Source: Paludibacteraceae bacterium (GTDB lineage: Bacteria; Bacteroidota; Bacteroidia; Bacteroidales; Paludibacteraceae). Taken from it: 64,000 nucleotides of DNA. The stretch lies in contig JAFWOU010000029.1 in the NCBI GenBank assembly GCA_017509715.1, forward strand, positions 1 to 64,000. The letters run 5' to 3'. Every line of letters begins with the position of its first letter. Position 1 is the stretch's first letter. Below, piece by piece: positions 8,916 to 18,216 of the stretch. The notes beneath the pieces were generated by a model that saw only the letters and a program-made list of their open reading frames with translations, did no database searches and was not told the origin of the DNA. A program made the translations under genes and the position numbers.

Positions 8916-9530
8916 TCAATTCGGCAAATAGAGTACGTATTTCTCCTTGTACCACTCGTCCTCAAAGAAGTCGGCTATACGTGTGGTCTCTATGACTGTT
9001 CGGAAGGGGCGTATCTCGTCGCGCAGGTCGCCTCCCTTGAGGACGAGCCAGCCGTTGGGCATGGCGTTACGCTGATGGCGGTCGATATTCTTGCGCGTGA
9101 GCCGCACGAGGTCGGGCATAGGCATGACGCCACGCGAGACGACGAAGTCGAAGGTGCGGCGCTCGTCCTCGACGCGCTCCCAGGCACATTCCACGTTGGT
9201 GAGCCCGAGGGCCTTGGCCACTTCGGAGGCTACGAGCACTTTCTTCTTAACCGAATCGACGAGCAGGAACTCGCACTCGGGAAAGAGGATGGCGAGGGGT
9301 ATGCCCGGGAAGCCGCCTCCGGTGCCGACATCGAGGATGGTGGTACCGGGCTGGAAACGGAGCACACGGGCGATAGCCAGCGAGTGGAGCACATGGTGGG
9401 TATAGAGGGCGTCGATATCCTTGCGGGAGATGACGTTGATCTTAGCGTTCCAATCGCGGTAGAGGGCATCAAGAGCGGCAAACTGCTGCTCCTGATGCGG
9501 TGTTAGAGTAAAATAGTCCTTAATCAGCAT
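8916..9530 (-). CDS. rsmG: 16S rRNA (guanine-527-N7)-methyltransferase RsmG
   Basis: 204 aa, normal length for RsmG (GidB), which methylates N7 of G527 in 16S rRNA using S-adenosylmethionine in the cytoplasm. Diagnostic motifs are NVISRKD at residues 32-38 and the SAM-binding LDVGTGGGFPG at 66-76, followed by LVDSVKKK. It lies downstream of the YebC-family gene with a heptamer array in between. Assignment is firm. Confidence 0.96.
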   Translation of the reverse strand: MLIKDYFTLTPHQEQQFAALDALYRDWNAKINVISRKDIDALYTHHVLHSLAIARVLRFQPGTTILDVGTGGGFPGIPLAILFPECEFLLVDSVKKKVLVASEVAKALGLTNVECAWERVEDERRTFDFVVSRGVMPMPDLVRLTRKNIDRHQRNAMPNGWLVLKGGDLRDEIRPFRTVIETTRIADFFEDEWYKEKYVLYLPN

Positions 9531-9534
9531 AAGT

Positions 9535-9562
9535 CTTTCGACTTTCGACTTTTGACTTTTGT
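9535..9562. repeat. Heptamer array CTTTCGA/CTTTTGA
   Basis: Four 7-bp units between the YebC-family gene and rsmG. Same family as inside ribBA, fmt and queE and at 19693, 41537 and 52275. Confidence 0.9.
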
Positions 9563-9565
9563 CTA

Positions 9566-10282
9566 TTATGCCAGATTAGTAAATACGTTCTGTACGTCCT
9601 CGTCTTCCTCGATGCGGTCGATGAGTTTCTGGACAGCCTCTTTCTGGTCGTCGGACAGTTCCTTGTAGTCGTTCGGGATACGAACAAACTCGCACGATTG
9701 AATCTCAAAGCCGTTCTCCTCCAGGTATTTCTGCATAGCGTTAGCCTGGTCGAAGTCGCCATAGATAACGATGGTACCTTCTTCCTCGTCCTTAGCCAAC
9801 TCCTCTACGCCGAAGTCGATGAGCTCCAGCTCCAGTTCGTCCAGATCGATGCCGTCCTTCATCGTCACGGTGAAGCAAGCCTTGCGGTCGAAGAGGAACT
9901 GCAGCGAACCCTGGGTGCCGAGTGTGCCGCCGAACTTGGTGAAGTAGGAGCGGATATTGGCTACGGTACGCATGTTGTTGTCGGTAGCTGTCTCGACGAA
10001 GATAGCGATACCGTGCGGACCGTATCCTTCGTAGTTGATCTCCTTGTAGCCCTCGGAGGACTTATCGGTGGCCTTCTTGATGGCGCGATCGATGTTCTCC
10101 TTGGGCATGTTCTCCTTCTTGCACTGCTGGATCAGCGTACGCAGACGGGGGTTGCTATCGGGATCGGGACCACCATCACGTGCGGCGATAGTGATTTCTT
10201 TACCCAGTTTGGTAAATGTACGGGCCATATGACCCCAACGTTTCAGTTTTGTCGCTTTGCGATATTCAAATGCGCGTCCCAT
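9566..10282 (-). CDS. YebC/PmpR family DNA-binding regulator / translation factor
   Basis: 238 aa, typical of the family. The N-terminus MGRAFEYRKATKLKRWGHMA with TFTKLGKEI is diagnostic, followed by the conserved alternating alpha/beta domains. YebC-type proteins were described as transcriptional regulators, and some act in translation of difficult peptides; the role here is not determined. The ATG at 10282 is chosen because upstream codons, though open, encode a repeat-derived sequence unlike the family. The leader (10283-10375) holds tandem short repeats. Confidence 0.93.
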   Translation of the reverse strand: MGRAFEYRKATKLKRWGHMARTFTKLGKEITIAARDGGPDPDSNPRLRTLIQQCKKENMPKENIDRAIKKATDKSSEGYKEINYEGYGPHGIAIFVETATDNNMRTVANIRSYFTKFGGTLGTQGSLQFLFDRKACFTVTMKDGIDLDELELELIDFGVEELAKDEEEGTIVIYGDFDQANAMQKYLEENGFEIQSCEFVRIPNDYKELSDDQKEAVQKLIDRIEEDEDVQNVFTNLA

Positions 10283-10375
10283 GTTATGTTCGGCACTCTC
10301 GCCGAACAGACCGCCTTCGGCTGTAAGACCGGCTTCGCCTGTAAGACTTCTGTTCGACACCTCCGTGCCGGAGAG
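10283..10375. repeat. Degenerate direct repeats in the yebC leader
   Basis: On the minus strand the unit GTCTTACAGGCGAAGCCG is followed directly by GTCTTACAGCCGAAGGCG and a third, weaker copy starting GTCTGTTCGGCG. A close relative of this unit follows the heptamer array inside ribBA near 24994. Confidence 0.75.
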
Positions 10376-10457
10376 GGTTTTAAAATGGTTAAACTATATA
10401 AATTATTTTGTCTTGGTTAGATGGCGGCCGATCAAAGCCGCCATCCAAAATCGCAGC

Positions 10458-13043
10458 TTATTGCTCTACGACAGTATTGTCGGCGGGAGCAGCCTCAGGT
10501 TGTGCCTCCTCTACGACGGGATCGGCGTGGTCGAGGATGGTCTCGATGGTGACTTCTTCGAAGGTGATGTCGAACTCAACGCGGCGGTTCTTGGCACGTC
10601 CGGCCTTGGTGCTGTTGTCAGCGATCGGACGATCCTGTCCGTAGCCGCGGGCGGTCATGCGCTCGGCGGGTACGCCCTTAGAGATAAGGTAGTCGCGTAC
10701 AGCGTCGGCACGCGCCTGGGAGAGTTCGAGGTTCTTGTCGGCCTTACCGGTATTGTCGGTATGGCCCTGTACTTCGATGATGAAGGAGGGGTTCTCGATG
10801 AACTGCTGAGCTATCTGGTCGAGCAGCGGGTAGGAGGCCGGCTTGATAGTAGCTTTTGCGGTCTCGAACTCGATACCCTGCATGGCTTTCTTGAGCAGTT
10901 GGCGTATCTCACGTTTTACTTCCGGGCAACCCTTGTTCTCCTTGACACCGGCTACCATGGGGCACTCGTCTTTCCAGTCGGGTACACCGTCGCCGTCGGA
11001 GTCGAGGTCGCAACCCTTGCTGTCTACATGGCCGATAGCATGCTTGTCGGTGCGCGGGCACTCGTCACGCCAGTCGGGTACACCATCGCCGTCGGTGTCG
11101 AGTTCGCAGCCGTTGCGATCTACGCTAGCGCCTGCGGGCGTACCGGGACAACGATCGAGGTAGTCCTTGACACCATCGCAGTCGGAGTCGAGCTCGCAAC
11201 CCTTGGCATCTACGTGGCCGATCGCCTCAGCGGGGGTGTTGGGGCACTCGTCGAGGTAGTCGGGTACACCATCCTTGTCGGTATCAAGCGGGCAGCCGAG
11301 TGAGTCAGTCCGGCCGATAGCGGCAGCGGGGGTATTGGGGCAGCGGTCGAGGTAGTCGGGCGTGCCGTCACCATCGGAGTCGATGGGGCAACCGAGCGAG
11401 TCGACGGTGCTGATAGCTGCGGCGGGTGTGCCGAGGCAGCGGTCGAGGTAGTCGGGTACGCCGTCATGGTCCTCGTCGAGCGGGCATCCGTGCTCGTCCA
11501 CTACGACGCTACGCGGGGTGTTGGGGCAGAGGTCGAGTTTGTCCCATACACCGTCTTTATCACGGTCGCGGCGGTTGGAACCCCAGCAGATGGAGAAGCC
11601 GAGGGCGACGTTGACGCCTTTGGACTTGTAGGGCAGGACATATTTCTTGCTGCCGTTGATGTCCATACCGGCATAGGAGGTGGGGATATAATCCATGGCG
11701 AGGGTCATATTGATACCGTCGTAGGGCATGAAGCCGAGACCGGCACCGATGTTGCTGTACTTACCGTTCTCCAGGAGCGAGTAGGAGACAGCCAGGTTGA
11801 ACCAGTTGACCGGACGGAAGGCGGCACCGATGGTGACCTCTTCGTAGATCTTGCAGTCGTACATACGGGTCTGGGAGAGGACGCCTACGCCTACGCGGTT
11901 GTCCCAGAAATTAGCATCCAGACCGACGTTGAGTTTTGCCGACGGCATGCGGATGAAGCTCTTGGACTCCTGGTTCTGGATCTTAGCGGCCTTAGCCAGG
12001 TCCTTGAGGTTATTGACCACATCGTCCTTGAGTTGGTCGGACTGGAAGGTACCGTTCTCGTCTACATAGTCCTTGTACTGGAAGTCACCCACACCGGTGT
12101 AGGTGGTGTCGATGCCCATACCCATCCGCCGAGCGTTGGTCCAATAGATGAAGCCGAGGTCGACGATAGCTGCCGAGATCTGGAGTTGCTCGATGGGTTT
12201 GTAGGTGAAACCGAGGTCGATAGCAGCACCGTAGCCGGCAGGGGCGTATTTGAGGTGCTGTTTGGCGTTAAAGTTCTTGAAGCCTCCGATGAAGTCGTCG
12301 AAGTTGTTGACAGTCGTGGGCATAAAGCTCCAGTCGAGCGGTGCGGCTACATAGAGGTCAGCATCGCCATGGAGCCACCACTTCTCGGTGTTGGCGTCGA
12401 TACCCAGGTTGCTGGTACGCAGACCGGCATAGGCTTCGCCGAGGAGGAGCTTGAGTTTTCCACCGACGGTCCAATGCTCGTTGATGCGGTGGGAATAGCC
12501 GCCGCTCACCTCGGCATAGAGGTTGGCATAGAGTCCGAGGCGGGTGAGGTTGAAATAGTTCATGCCGCCGTCGAGGTCGGTCATACCGCCGCCGAGCAGG
12601 AAGTCGAAGACAGTACGCGGCACGCTAACGCCCATGTCGACCTTCTGGTTGAGGCCGATAGTGAGGTAGCCGTCGTCCTTGATACGGAATCCCATGTTGA
12701 GCAAACCGAGCGTGATGTCGCCATTGACGAGCGTGAGTTTGCGGAACTGGTTGAGCAACTTCTGGCGGTCACCTCCCTCGGGGTGGAGGGCTGTGACGGT
12801 CTGACCGTTGTAGGTGTAGATGAGGTCGCTCATAGTGAGCGAGTTATTACCCACCCACATGCTGCTGTAGCCCAGCGGAGTGAAGTTGATATACCCCTTG
12901 CTGACGGGTTGTAGGGCGGGGTTGATGACGTGACGCATAGGTGCGTTCTCGAGGAAGTACATGGTGGTCACCTGCTGCGCTGTTGCGCTAAGCGTCATCG
13001 TTGCCACGAGGGCTGCCAGGATGTATTGTTTGATTCGTTTCAT
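10458..13043 (-). CDS. Outer-membrane protein: beta-barrel, thrombospondin-3 repeats, OmpA domain
   Basis: 861 aa. A signal peptide is followed by a long aromatic, barrel-like region (about residues 25-490, DUF5723-like). About nine calcium-binding TSP3 repeats (DxDxDGxxD) spaced by CPNTP-type linkers follow (about 490-705). A peptidoglycan-binding OmpA domain (about 725-835) ends the chain, with GHTDN and the conserved NRRVEF. It should sit in the outer membrane and tie it to peptidoglycan. The barrel family name is from memory and less certain than the OmpA and TSP3 calls. Confidence 0.9.
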   Translation of the reverse strand: MKRIKQYILAALVATMTLSATAQQVTTMYFLENAPMRHVINPALQPVSKGYINFTPLGYSSMWVGNNSLTMSDLIYTYNGQTVTALHPEGGDRQKLLNQFRKLTLVNGDITLGLLNMGFRIKDDGYLTIGLNQKVDMGVSVPRTVFDFLLGGGMTDLDGGMNYFNLTRLGLYANLYAEVSGGYSHRINEHWTVGGKLKLLLGEAYAGLRTSNLGIDANTEKWWLHGDADLYVAAPLDWSFMPTTVNNFDDFIGGFKNFNAKQHLKYAPAGYGAAIDLGFTYKPIEQLQISAAIVDLGFIYWTNARRMGMGIDTTYTGVGDFQYKDYVDENGTFQSDQLKDDVVNNLKDLAKAAKIQNQESKSFIRMPSAKLNVGLDANFWDNRVGVGVLSQTRMYDCKIYEEVTIGAAFRPVNWFNLAVSYSLLENGKYSNIGAGLGFMPYDGINMTLAMDYIPTSYAGMDINGSKKYVLPYKSKGVNVALGFSICWGSNRRDRDKDGVWDKLDLCPNTPRSVVVDEHGCPLDEDHDGVPDYLDRCLGTPAAAISTVDSLGCPIDSDGDGTPDYLDRCPNTPAAAIGRTDSLGCPLDTDKDGVPDYLDECPNTPAEAIGHVDAKGCELDSDCDGVKDYLDRCPGTPAGASVDRNGCELDTDGDGVPDWRDECPRTDKHAIGHVDSKGCDLDSDGDGVPDWKDECPMVAGVKENKGCPEVKREIRQLLKKAMQGIEFETAKATIKPASYPLLDQIAQQFIENPSFIIEVQGHTDNTGKADKNLELSQARADAVRDYLISKGVPAERMTARGYGQDRPIADNSTKAGRAKNRRVEFDITFEEVTIETILDHADPVVEEAQPEAAPADNTVVEQ

Positions 13044-13059
13044 AGTGCGCCCTCCTTAA

Positions 13060-14937
13060 TTATTTGTTACCTTTAAAATCCATGATGGCATCGAGTCGGC
13101 CCGTAAGACCGATCACGAACTGTATACCGGCATCCTCGGTGAGTTTGACATTGAAGAGGCCACGCTGGTAAGCATAGGCCAACGACTTGTCGTTGATGAT
13201 GGCGGTGTAGGTCATCGCCTTGATCTTAGGCATGAGGTCCATCTTCTTCTTGGTGACCGACGCGATGATGACGGTCTCGCCCGGGGTGGTACGGTTCCAG
13301 TTACCGCCGGTGTACTCGTACGTAGGCGGCACGAGGCGGATGGTATCCTCGGGGATGATCATAAACGGCTTGCTGGGATCGTCGGGATCCATGATGATCT
13401 GGTTATTCTCATCCAGGAAGCGCAGCGATGCATAGACGTCGAGCGGAATGGTGTTCTTGGCCTTGAGCACGAGCTTGACGTCGGATGTCTTGATGGTGTC
13501 GATGACGTCGACGTCGGCTACGAGCGAGTCGATAGAAGCCTTGGAGATATCCAGGTTCTTGAGCGTGTCGGAGTACTCGAAGCGCAGGCCCTCGTTGAAG
13601 ATGAAGGGCAGGGTGCAGATGGCCTTGATACGGATGGCCGTGTTGGGCGTGATACGTATCTGCGGCGTCTGGGTGTAGTCGAAGTCGAGGTTGAACTTAT
13701 AGCCCAGCTCCTGCGGCATGTTCTGGAACATCTTGTCGATGTGTCCGCGTTCGGGATCTTTGTCGAACGGGATCATCATGTTGGTGGTAGAGTCGCCGAT
13801 GATGCTGGTCCAAGGATCGAGGTACTCCCATTTCCGGAAGGTGCGGTGGAAGTCCTTATGGTCGGAACCGCCGTAGCGGAACGATGCATAGTGCTTGTTG
13901 CCGCTGGCATCCTTGGCGTACAGGTAGTCGCCGTCCACCTTGAGGGCACCGGCTACGCGCGTAACGATATACATATCTATCTTAGGATCGGCAAACGGCA
14001 CGTTGGACTTGCTGATAAAGTCGAGCGCGCCCCAGCTCTCGCTGAGGTCGACCACGGCCTCGTCGTACATGTCCTTGGAACGGATGAACTTACCCCAGAT
14101 AGCGGCGTAGTCGATAAACTGCACGCCGAGCTTGTAGTCGAAGCCGGCATCCTCGGGTATGCTGACTGTGGTATTCATCGGGATGGTGAAGGTGAAGTGG
14201 ATCGTGAAGCTGCAGGAGTCCACTACCTGGCCGGTGACGAACTGTCCGGAGGCGTTCTTCTTCATGAGGTTGATGGTGAAGTTGTCAACCTTGGTGGGGA
14301 TGGTCTGGTTGTAACCGTAGTTGTCACGGTTCTTGTCGTAGATGACCATAGTGCCACCGGCAGGACGGCGAATCTGCTCACCGAGGTCCATGGTGACTTG
14401 GTCGATCCAGTCCCACTCGAGCGGCAGGTTGTGCGTCTTGATGATAGACGAGAAGCTGGCCATCTCGATCAGGGCACTGTCGAGACGCTCTTTGTCGAGC
14501 GAGTCGGGATGGTTGATACCCGTGAGCTTAAGCGGCATCTCGAAGTCGAGCGTGACAGGCATACCCGTACCGGTGACCTGCTTGTTGGTACCGATCATGA
14601 CGGCAGCCGGGATCTTGTCGTAGACGTTGAGGGTGAGCTGCTTCTCGGAGATGTACTGCGCCAGGTCCACTTGATGGAAATTACGCGAGATGTTGAAGGT
14701 GTCTTTCCAAGAGATGACACCCTTGTTGTCGACTGAGTCGATGTAGATGCTACCCAGGCCGTGACCCAGGAAATCACCCAACGTGACACTCATGCTACCG
14801 ATCGGCAGCGCGATGCCCATCTCCAGCTCGGCGCGGGTGTCGATGTTGGACACGTCCACGTCGGAACGGCAACCGGTAAGCATGCCGGCTACCAGCAGTG
14901 TGGCGATGAGCACATGAAAAAAATGAAAGTTTTTCAT
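13060..14937 (-). CDS. Large lipoprotein of unknown function
   Basis: 625 aa with a type II signal peptide ending in the lipobox LTGC (cysteine near residue 23), so it should be lipid-anchored in the envelope. The mature part is rich in beta-forming segments and in phrases such as DFEMPLKLTG, with no catalytic motif I recognise. It lies 16 bp upstream of the OmpA/TSP3 gene in the same direction, consistent with cotranscription and a shared outer-membrane role. The start at 14937 is chosen because it begins a proper signal peptide; an upstream ATG lies within the promoter. Confidence 0.85.
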   Translation of the reverse strand: MKNFHFFHVLIATLLVAGMLTGCRSDVDVSNIDTRAELEMGIALPIGSMSVTLGDFLGHGLGSIYIDSVDNKGVISWKDTFNISRNFHQVDLAQYISEKQLTLNVYDKIPAAVMIGTNKQVTGTGMPVTLDFEMPLKLTGINHPDSLDKERLDSALIEMASFSSIIKTHNLPLEWDWIDQVTMDLGEQIRRPAGGTMVIYDKNRDNYGYNQTIPTKVDNFTINLMKKNASGQFVTGQVVDSCSFTIHFTFTIPMNTTVSIPEDAGFDYKLGVQFIDYAAIWGKFIRSKDMYDEAVVDLSESWGALDFISKSNVPFADPKIDMYIVTRVAGALKVDGDYLYAKDASGNKHYASFRYGGSDHKDFHRTFRKWEYLDPWTSIIGDSTTNMMIPFDKDPERGHIDKMFQNMPQELGYKFNLDFDYTQTPQIRITPNTAIRIKAICTLPFIFNEGLRFEYSDTLKNLDISKASIDSLVADVDVIDTIKTSDVKLVLKAKNTIPLDVYASLRFLDENNQIIMDPDDPSKPFMIIPEDTIRLVPPTYEYTGGNWNRTTPGETVIIASVTKKKMDLMPKIKAMTYTAIINDKSLAYAYQRGLFNVKLTEDAGIQFVIGLTGRLDAIMDFKGNK

Positions 14938-14988
14938 TAGCGTTGTAATTATTGTGTGAATAAAAAAATAATTTCCCAATTCAGCGCA

Positions 14989-15019
14989 CAAAATTACAAC
15001 TTTTTTTTCAGATATGCAA
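14989..15019 (-). promoter_or_regulatory. Promoter for the lipoprotein/OmpA pair
   Basis: Minus strand TTG (15019-15017), 20-bp spacer, TAATTTTG (14996-14989). The -33 region reads TTGCATATCT. Confidence 0.8.
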
Positions 15020-15059
15020 ATAAAATGTATTTTATTTTGCAAAAATGTCGATTTTTTGC

Positions 15060-16460
15060 TTATCGTAATAGGAAGACGCGTTCCGTACTACGCGTCAGGG
15101 CGGTGTAGAGCCAGCGCAGATAGGCTTCGCGGTCGGTGGTCGTGAGTTCGCTGAGTCGCTCTTCGGTCATGCCGGAGTCGATATAGACGTGGCGCCACTG
15201 TCCGCCCTGGGCTTTATGGCAGGTGACGGCATATGCAAAGCGTACTTGGAGGGCGTTGTAGTAGGGTGACTCGTAGATGAGTTTGGTGCGTTCTTTTCGG
15301 TTTTTGACCTCGGGATAGTCCTCGGCGATGGCAGCAAAGAGCTGTTGCTGGAGTTGGTAGTTCTGTTCCGGTGTGTCGGTGAAGAGGGTGTCGAGCCAGA
15401 CGAGGGCATCGATCTCCCAGTTGTAGTCCACGGCACGCAGGCTGGCCTCGACGAAGCGGAAGCCGTACATCTCGTGCTGGTTGCGGGTGCGAACGACCTC
15501 GAGCGAGTCGCCGTTGGCGAGGAAGTCAAGGCCGTCGTACTCGCGGGTCCAGAAATAGTTGTTTTTGCCGACCATCAGTCGATCACCCGTGGAAAACTCA
15601 TCTTCTTTCCATAGAATACGGGCGCGGATGCCCTGGTTGTAGAGGTTGGTCATCCGGTTGCTGCGGGTGATGATGAGGGTCTCTTCGTTGCCTACGTCGC
15701 GGTAGCTCTGCTCGAGCTGGTCTTGCACCTCGGCGCCCCGGAGGCGGATGATGTCTTTTTGGTTTTCTAGGATTCCTAGGGAGCCTAGGGTACCTAGGTC
15801 TTCTAGTCCTTGGCGAAGCCGCGTTGCTTCGCTCAGGATGCCGCTGTCGAGGGCTTGGCGGGCTACTTGCGTCAGTTGGAAACTGCTAACTTGCAATCCG
15901 TAGCCGGCTATGTGGTCGGGGTCGAGGGCGGGGCTGCGTAGTGTCCCTACGGGTGGTAACTGGGCTGAGTCGCCGAGCAGGAGTAGGTGGCATCCCTCAC
16001 CCTGGTAGACATACTGGATGAGGTCGTCCAGTAGGCATCCGCTACCGAAGGCGGTGTTGTCGCGCATGGCGGAGATCATGGATGACTCATCGACGATGAA
16101 TAGGGTATGCCGGTGCTTGTTGTCGCTGAGCGAGAATTGCTCCACGCCCAGTTGGTTTTGGCGGTAGATGTACTTATGGATGGTGTAGGCGGGTCGTTCG
16201 GAATAGCGGGCAATGACCTTGGCGGCACGGCCGGTAGGTGCCAGCAGTACGCAGGGTTGCTGCAGTTTTTCCATCGCGCGTACGAGGGCCGATACCACGC
16301 TCGTCTTACCCGTGCCGGCGTAGCCGCTTAGGATAAAGGCGCGGCGGGGGTCGGTAGAGACCAGGTAACGACCGAGCACCCGGAATAGTTGCTCTTTCTC
16401 CTCATTCGGCTCAAACGGCAGTTCGGCCCGAATACGCGATATGATAAAGTCCTCTAACAA
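15060..16460 (-). CDS. RecD-like ATP-dependent DNA helicase (AAA_30/UvrD_C_2)
   Basis: 466 aa superfamily 1 helicase. Walker A GYAGTGKT is at residues 46-53, Walker B-like LFIVDESSM near 135, and a C-terminal UvrD_C_2 motif VTCHKAQGGQW near 435. Bacteroidota carry this short RecD-like helicase alone, without RecB/RecC; a role in repair or recombination is inferred. Residues about 218-232 are encoded by tandem 9-bp repeats carrying CTAG, giving a Leu-Gly rich insertion between helicase motifs. No strong promoter was seen upstream. Confidence 0.92.
   Translation of the reverse strand: MLEDFIISRIRAELPFEPNEEKEQLFRVLGRYLVSTDPRRAFILSGYAGTGKTSVVSALVRAMEKLQQPCVLLAPTGRAAKVIARYSERPAYTIHKYIYRQNQLGVEQFSLSDNKHRHTLFIVDESSMISAMRDNTAFGSGCLLDDLIQYVYQGEGCHLLLLGDSAQLPPVGTLRSPALDPDHIAGYGLQVSSFQLTQVARQALDSGILSEATRLRQGLEDLGTLGSLGILENQKDIIRLRGAEVQDQLEQSYRDVGNEETLIITRSNRMTNLYNQGIRARILWKEDEFSTGDRLMVGKNNYFWTREYDGLDFLANGDSLEVVRTRNQHEMYGFRFVEASLRAVDYNWEIDALVWLDTLFTDTPEQNYQLQQQLFAAIAEDYPEVKNRKERTKLIYESPYYNALQVRFAYAVTCHKAQGGQWRHVYIDSGMTEERLSELTTTDREAYLRWLYTALTRSTERVFLLR
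15766..15807. repeat. In-frame CTAG nonamer array in the RecD-like helicase
   Basis: Four to five 9-bp units carrying CTAGG or CTAG keep the reading frame and encode a three-residue periodic stretch (LGT, LGS, LGI). A palindrome GCGAAGC-GCTTCGC lies next to it near 15813-15832. Confidence 0.85.
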
Positions 16461-16500
16461 GCGGAAAAATCAAAAATTAGTATCTTTTTTGCCTAAAAAT

Positions 16501-16531
16501 TTGCGTATGTCAAAAAAAAGCAGTAATTTTG
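16501..16531 (+). promoter_or_regulatory. Promoter for the SRP RNA transcript
   Basis: TTG (16501-16503), 20-bp spacer, TAATTTTG (16524-16531), with the extended -33 form TTGCGTATGTC. Transcription would start near 16538, about 140 nt before the SRP RNA core. Confidence 0.75.
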
Positions 16532-16614
16532 CAGCCGGTTTTAAATCAAGCGATCCAAATCTACTAAATACCTCGGGATGTAAAACCTTGTGTTTTGCAG
16601 ACCGAAGAGCGTAG

Positions 16615-16668
16615 AGCAAAACGTAGCGTCATCGAGCGACGAGGTCGCGAGTTACGCGAGTTTTAGCT
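16615..16668 (+). other. Structured leader hairpin between promoter and ffs
   Basis: Nested inverted repeats: AAAAC/GTTTT outside (16618 and 16660), GCGT/ACGC (16626 and 16654), and GCGAC-GAG-GTCGC at the tip (16636-16648). No open reading frame of note. It could be a processed 5' extension of the SRP RNA or a separate small RNA. Confidence 0.5.
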
Positions 16669-16675
16669 TAAGCAT

Positions 16676-16774
16676 AGAGCAAGTCCTATACGACCAGCTC
16701 CCTCTGAATTCCCCCAGGTCTTGACCGAAGCAAGGGTAGGAGGTTGTAGCGGTGCGATGTAGTCAGCTTGCTCT
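16676..16774 (+). ncRNA. ffs: Signal recognition particle RNA, small bacterial (4.5S) type
   Basis: About 98 nt. The ends pair as GAGCAAG (16677-16683) with CTTGCTC (16767-16773). The apical SRP domain shows CCAGGTC, CCGAAGCAAGGGTAGG and GGTGCGATGTAG in the right order, matching the conserved Ffh-binding region of bacterial SRP RNA. A run of seven T at 16774-16780 follows the closing stem and should terminate transcription. The RNA works with Ffh to target membrane proteins to the translocon. The stop codon of the convergent subtilase gene overlaps the terminator T-run. Confidence 0.9.
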
Positions 16775-16779
16775 TTTTT

Positions 16780-18192
16780 TTATTCTATACGGTGACCTAA
16801 CACGTCATACAGTTTGCCATCCCGCAGAATATAGAGTTGGCCGTTCTGCATGATCTTCTGACTGCTGACTGCTGATGCAGGTCTGACCTCGCTGACATCC
16901 TCCGTCGACATCGTATAGGCAGCCCAGGCATCGGGAATGCCGTAGCCGATATGATTTGCGCGGTCGGGATGCTCATAGCGGTGGGCACTGCGGATGATGC
17001 GTTGGCGTATCTGCATGGCGTTCTCGTCGGGCAGGGCCGACCATAGGCTGGCGGCGAGGCCGGCAATGAGGGGTGCGGCAAAACTGGTGCCGTTGCTATA
17101 GACTACGTAGCCGTCCGGGTAGATGAGAGCCGTCTGTTGGCCTACGGCGCATACCTCGGGTTTTATGCGTCCGTCGGACGAGGGACCGAAGCTGGAGAAA
17201 TCGGCTACAAGGCTATCTACGTTCACTGCGCCTACGGTGAGGATGCTATCGGCATCGGCGGGTGCGGAGATGGTGCGCCATGCGCTATTACCTTCGTTGC
17301 CTGCGGCTACGATCACGAGCATACCTTTTCGGGCGGCTATCGTGGCGGCGCGACTGCAGCGGGTGGTCTGTCCGTCCAGGTCGGTTTGGGCATTGAGTGA
17401 CCAGCTATCGTTGTCGAAATAGGCGTAGCCTAATGAAACGGAGAAGACGTTGACGCCCAGCGAGTCGGCTTTCTCCAGCGCCGCTACCAGGTTGTCCATC
17501 TCCTTGGGACTCTCGGTGACTTCTTCTTCGCTACGCATGAGATAATAGTTCGCGCGCGTGGCGGCACCGCGGTAGTAGTCAGAGATGCCGGAGATGGTGC
17601 TGAGGCACTCGGTGCCGTGTACGCCCGACCAGCCGTAGAAGTCCGTACCGTCGTCGGTGAAGTCGAAATGGCCGAGTTCCTGTTCCCGGCGGAAGCAGGA
17701 TAGCGAGTTGGCATTCGTAAATCCACCGTCACAAACGGCCATAAGGATGCCTTGTCCCTCAAAGCCTGCATCGCGGAGCGGCTGTAGGTTGTAGAGCGCC
17801 TGCTGTGCATCGCTGACGTATCGGTCTTCGGTGGTGGTAGTGGCGGCCGTAAATGCCTGGCTTCGCTTGCGCGGGCTGTAGATGGGGGTGCTGTTGTCGC
17901 GGGTCATCTCGACGCCGGTGACGAAGCTGAGGGCACGTACCTTGGGGACCAGTTCGTCTTTCATCTCGCAGGTCACGCCGTTCATCCACCGGCTCTTGTG
18001 CATGATCTTGGCACCCATACGACGCAGGCTGTCCATATACATGGGGCTGACGGGGTAGTCCATCTGGTCGGTGGGGATATTCCATTTCTGGCGTTGCTCG
18101 ATGGCACGTGGCGAGAGCTGAGGGGCCGTTTTCTCGGGTTTATCCAGAAAACTGACGAAATAAATATGTAGCAGGATCAACAGAAATTTCAT
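16780..18192 (-). CDS. Exported subtilisin-like serine protease (S8)
   Basis: 470 aa. The N-terminal hydrophobic signal is followed by a propeptide and the S8 catalytic triad: Asp155 (AVCDGG), His192 (HGTE) and Ser370 (NGTSFAAP), with the oxyanion Asn in AAGNEG near 299. The C-terminal tail (NGQLYILRDGKLYDVLG) resembles a short Bacteroidota C-terminal motif that often ends secreted proteins. Residues about 433-446 are encoded by a CTGA-rich repeat with a palindrome also found at 44936 and 47558. It is predicted to degrade proteins outside the cytoplasm. Confidence 0.93.
   Translation of the reverse strand: MKFLLILLHIYFVSFLDKPEKTAPQLSPRAIEQRQKWNIPTDQMDYPVSPMYMDSLRRMGAKIMHKSRWMNGVTCEMKDELVPKVRALSFVTGVEMTRDNSTPIYSPRKRSQAFTAATTTTEDRYVSDAQQALYNLQPLRDAGFEGQGILMAVCDGGFTNANSLSCFRREQELGHFDFTDDGTDFYGWSGVHGTECLSTISGISDYYRGAATRANYYLMRSEEEVTESPKEMDNLVAALEKADSLGVNVFSVSLGYAYFDNDSWSLNAQTDLDGQTTRCSRAATIAARKGMLVIVAAGNEGNSAWRTISAPADADSILTVGAVNVDSLVADFSSFGPSSDGRIKPEVCAVGQQTALIYPDGYVVYSNGTSFAAPLIAGLAASLWSALPDENAMQIRQRIIRSAHRYEHPDRANHIGYGIPDAWAAYTMSTEDVSEVRPASAVSSQKIMQNGQLYILRDGKLYDVLGHRIE
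16855..16896. repeat. In-gene copy of the AGGTCTGACCT palindromic element
   Basis: Imperfect CTGACTG heptamers flank AGGTCTGACCT (16879-16889). The same arrangement, with 13 of 13 core bases shared by the other two copies, lies at 44936-44948 and 47558-47570. Confidence 0.8.
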
Positions 18193-18216
18193 AACTCCTT
18201 AACTCCTTAATTCTAA
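18193..18216. repeat. Octamer array AACTCCTT
   Basis: Two exact 8-bp units and a third partial fill the six-base spacer and extend over the stop codon of the downstream methyltransferase, encoding its last residues. Confidence 0.7.
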
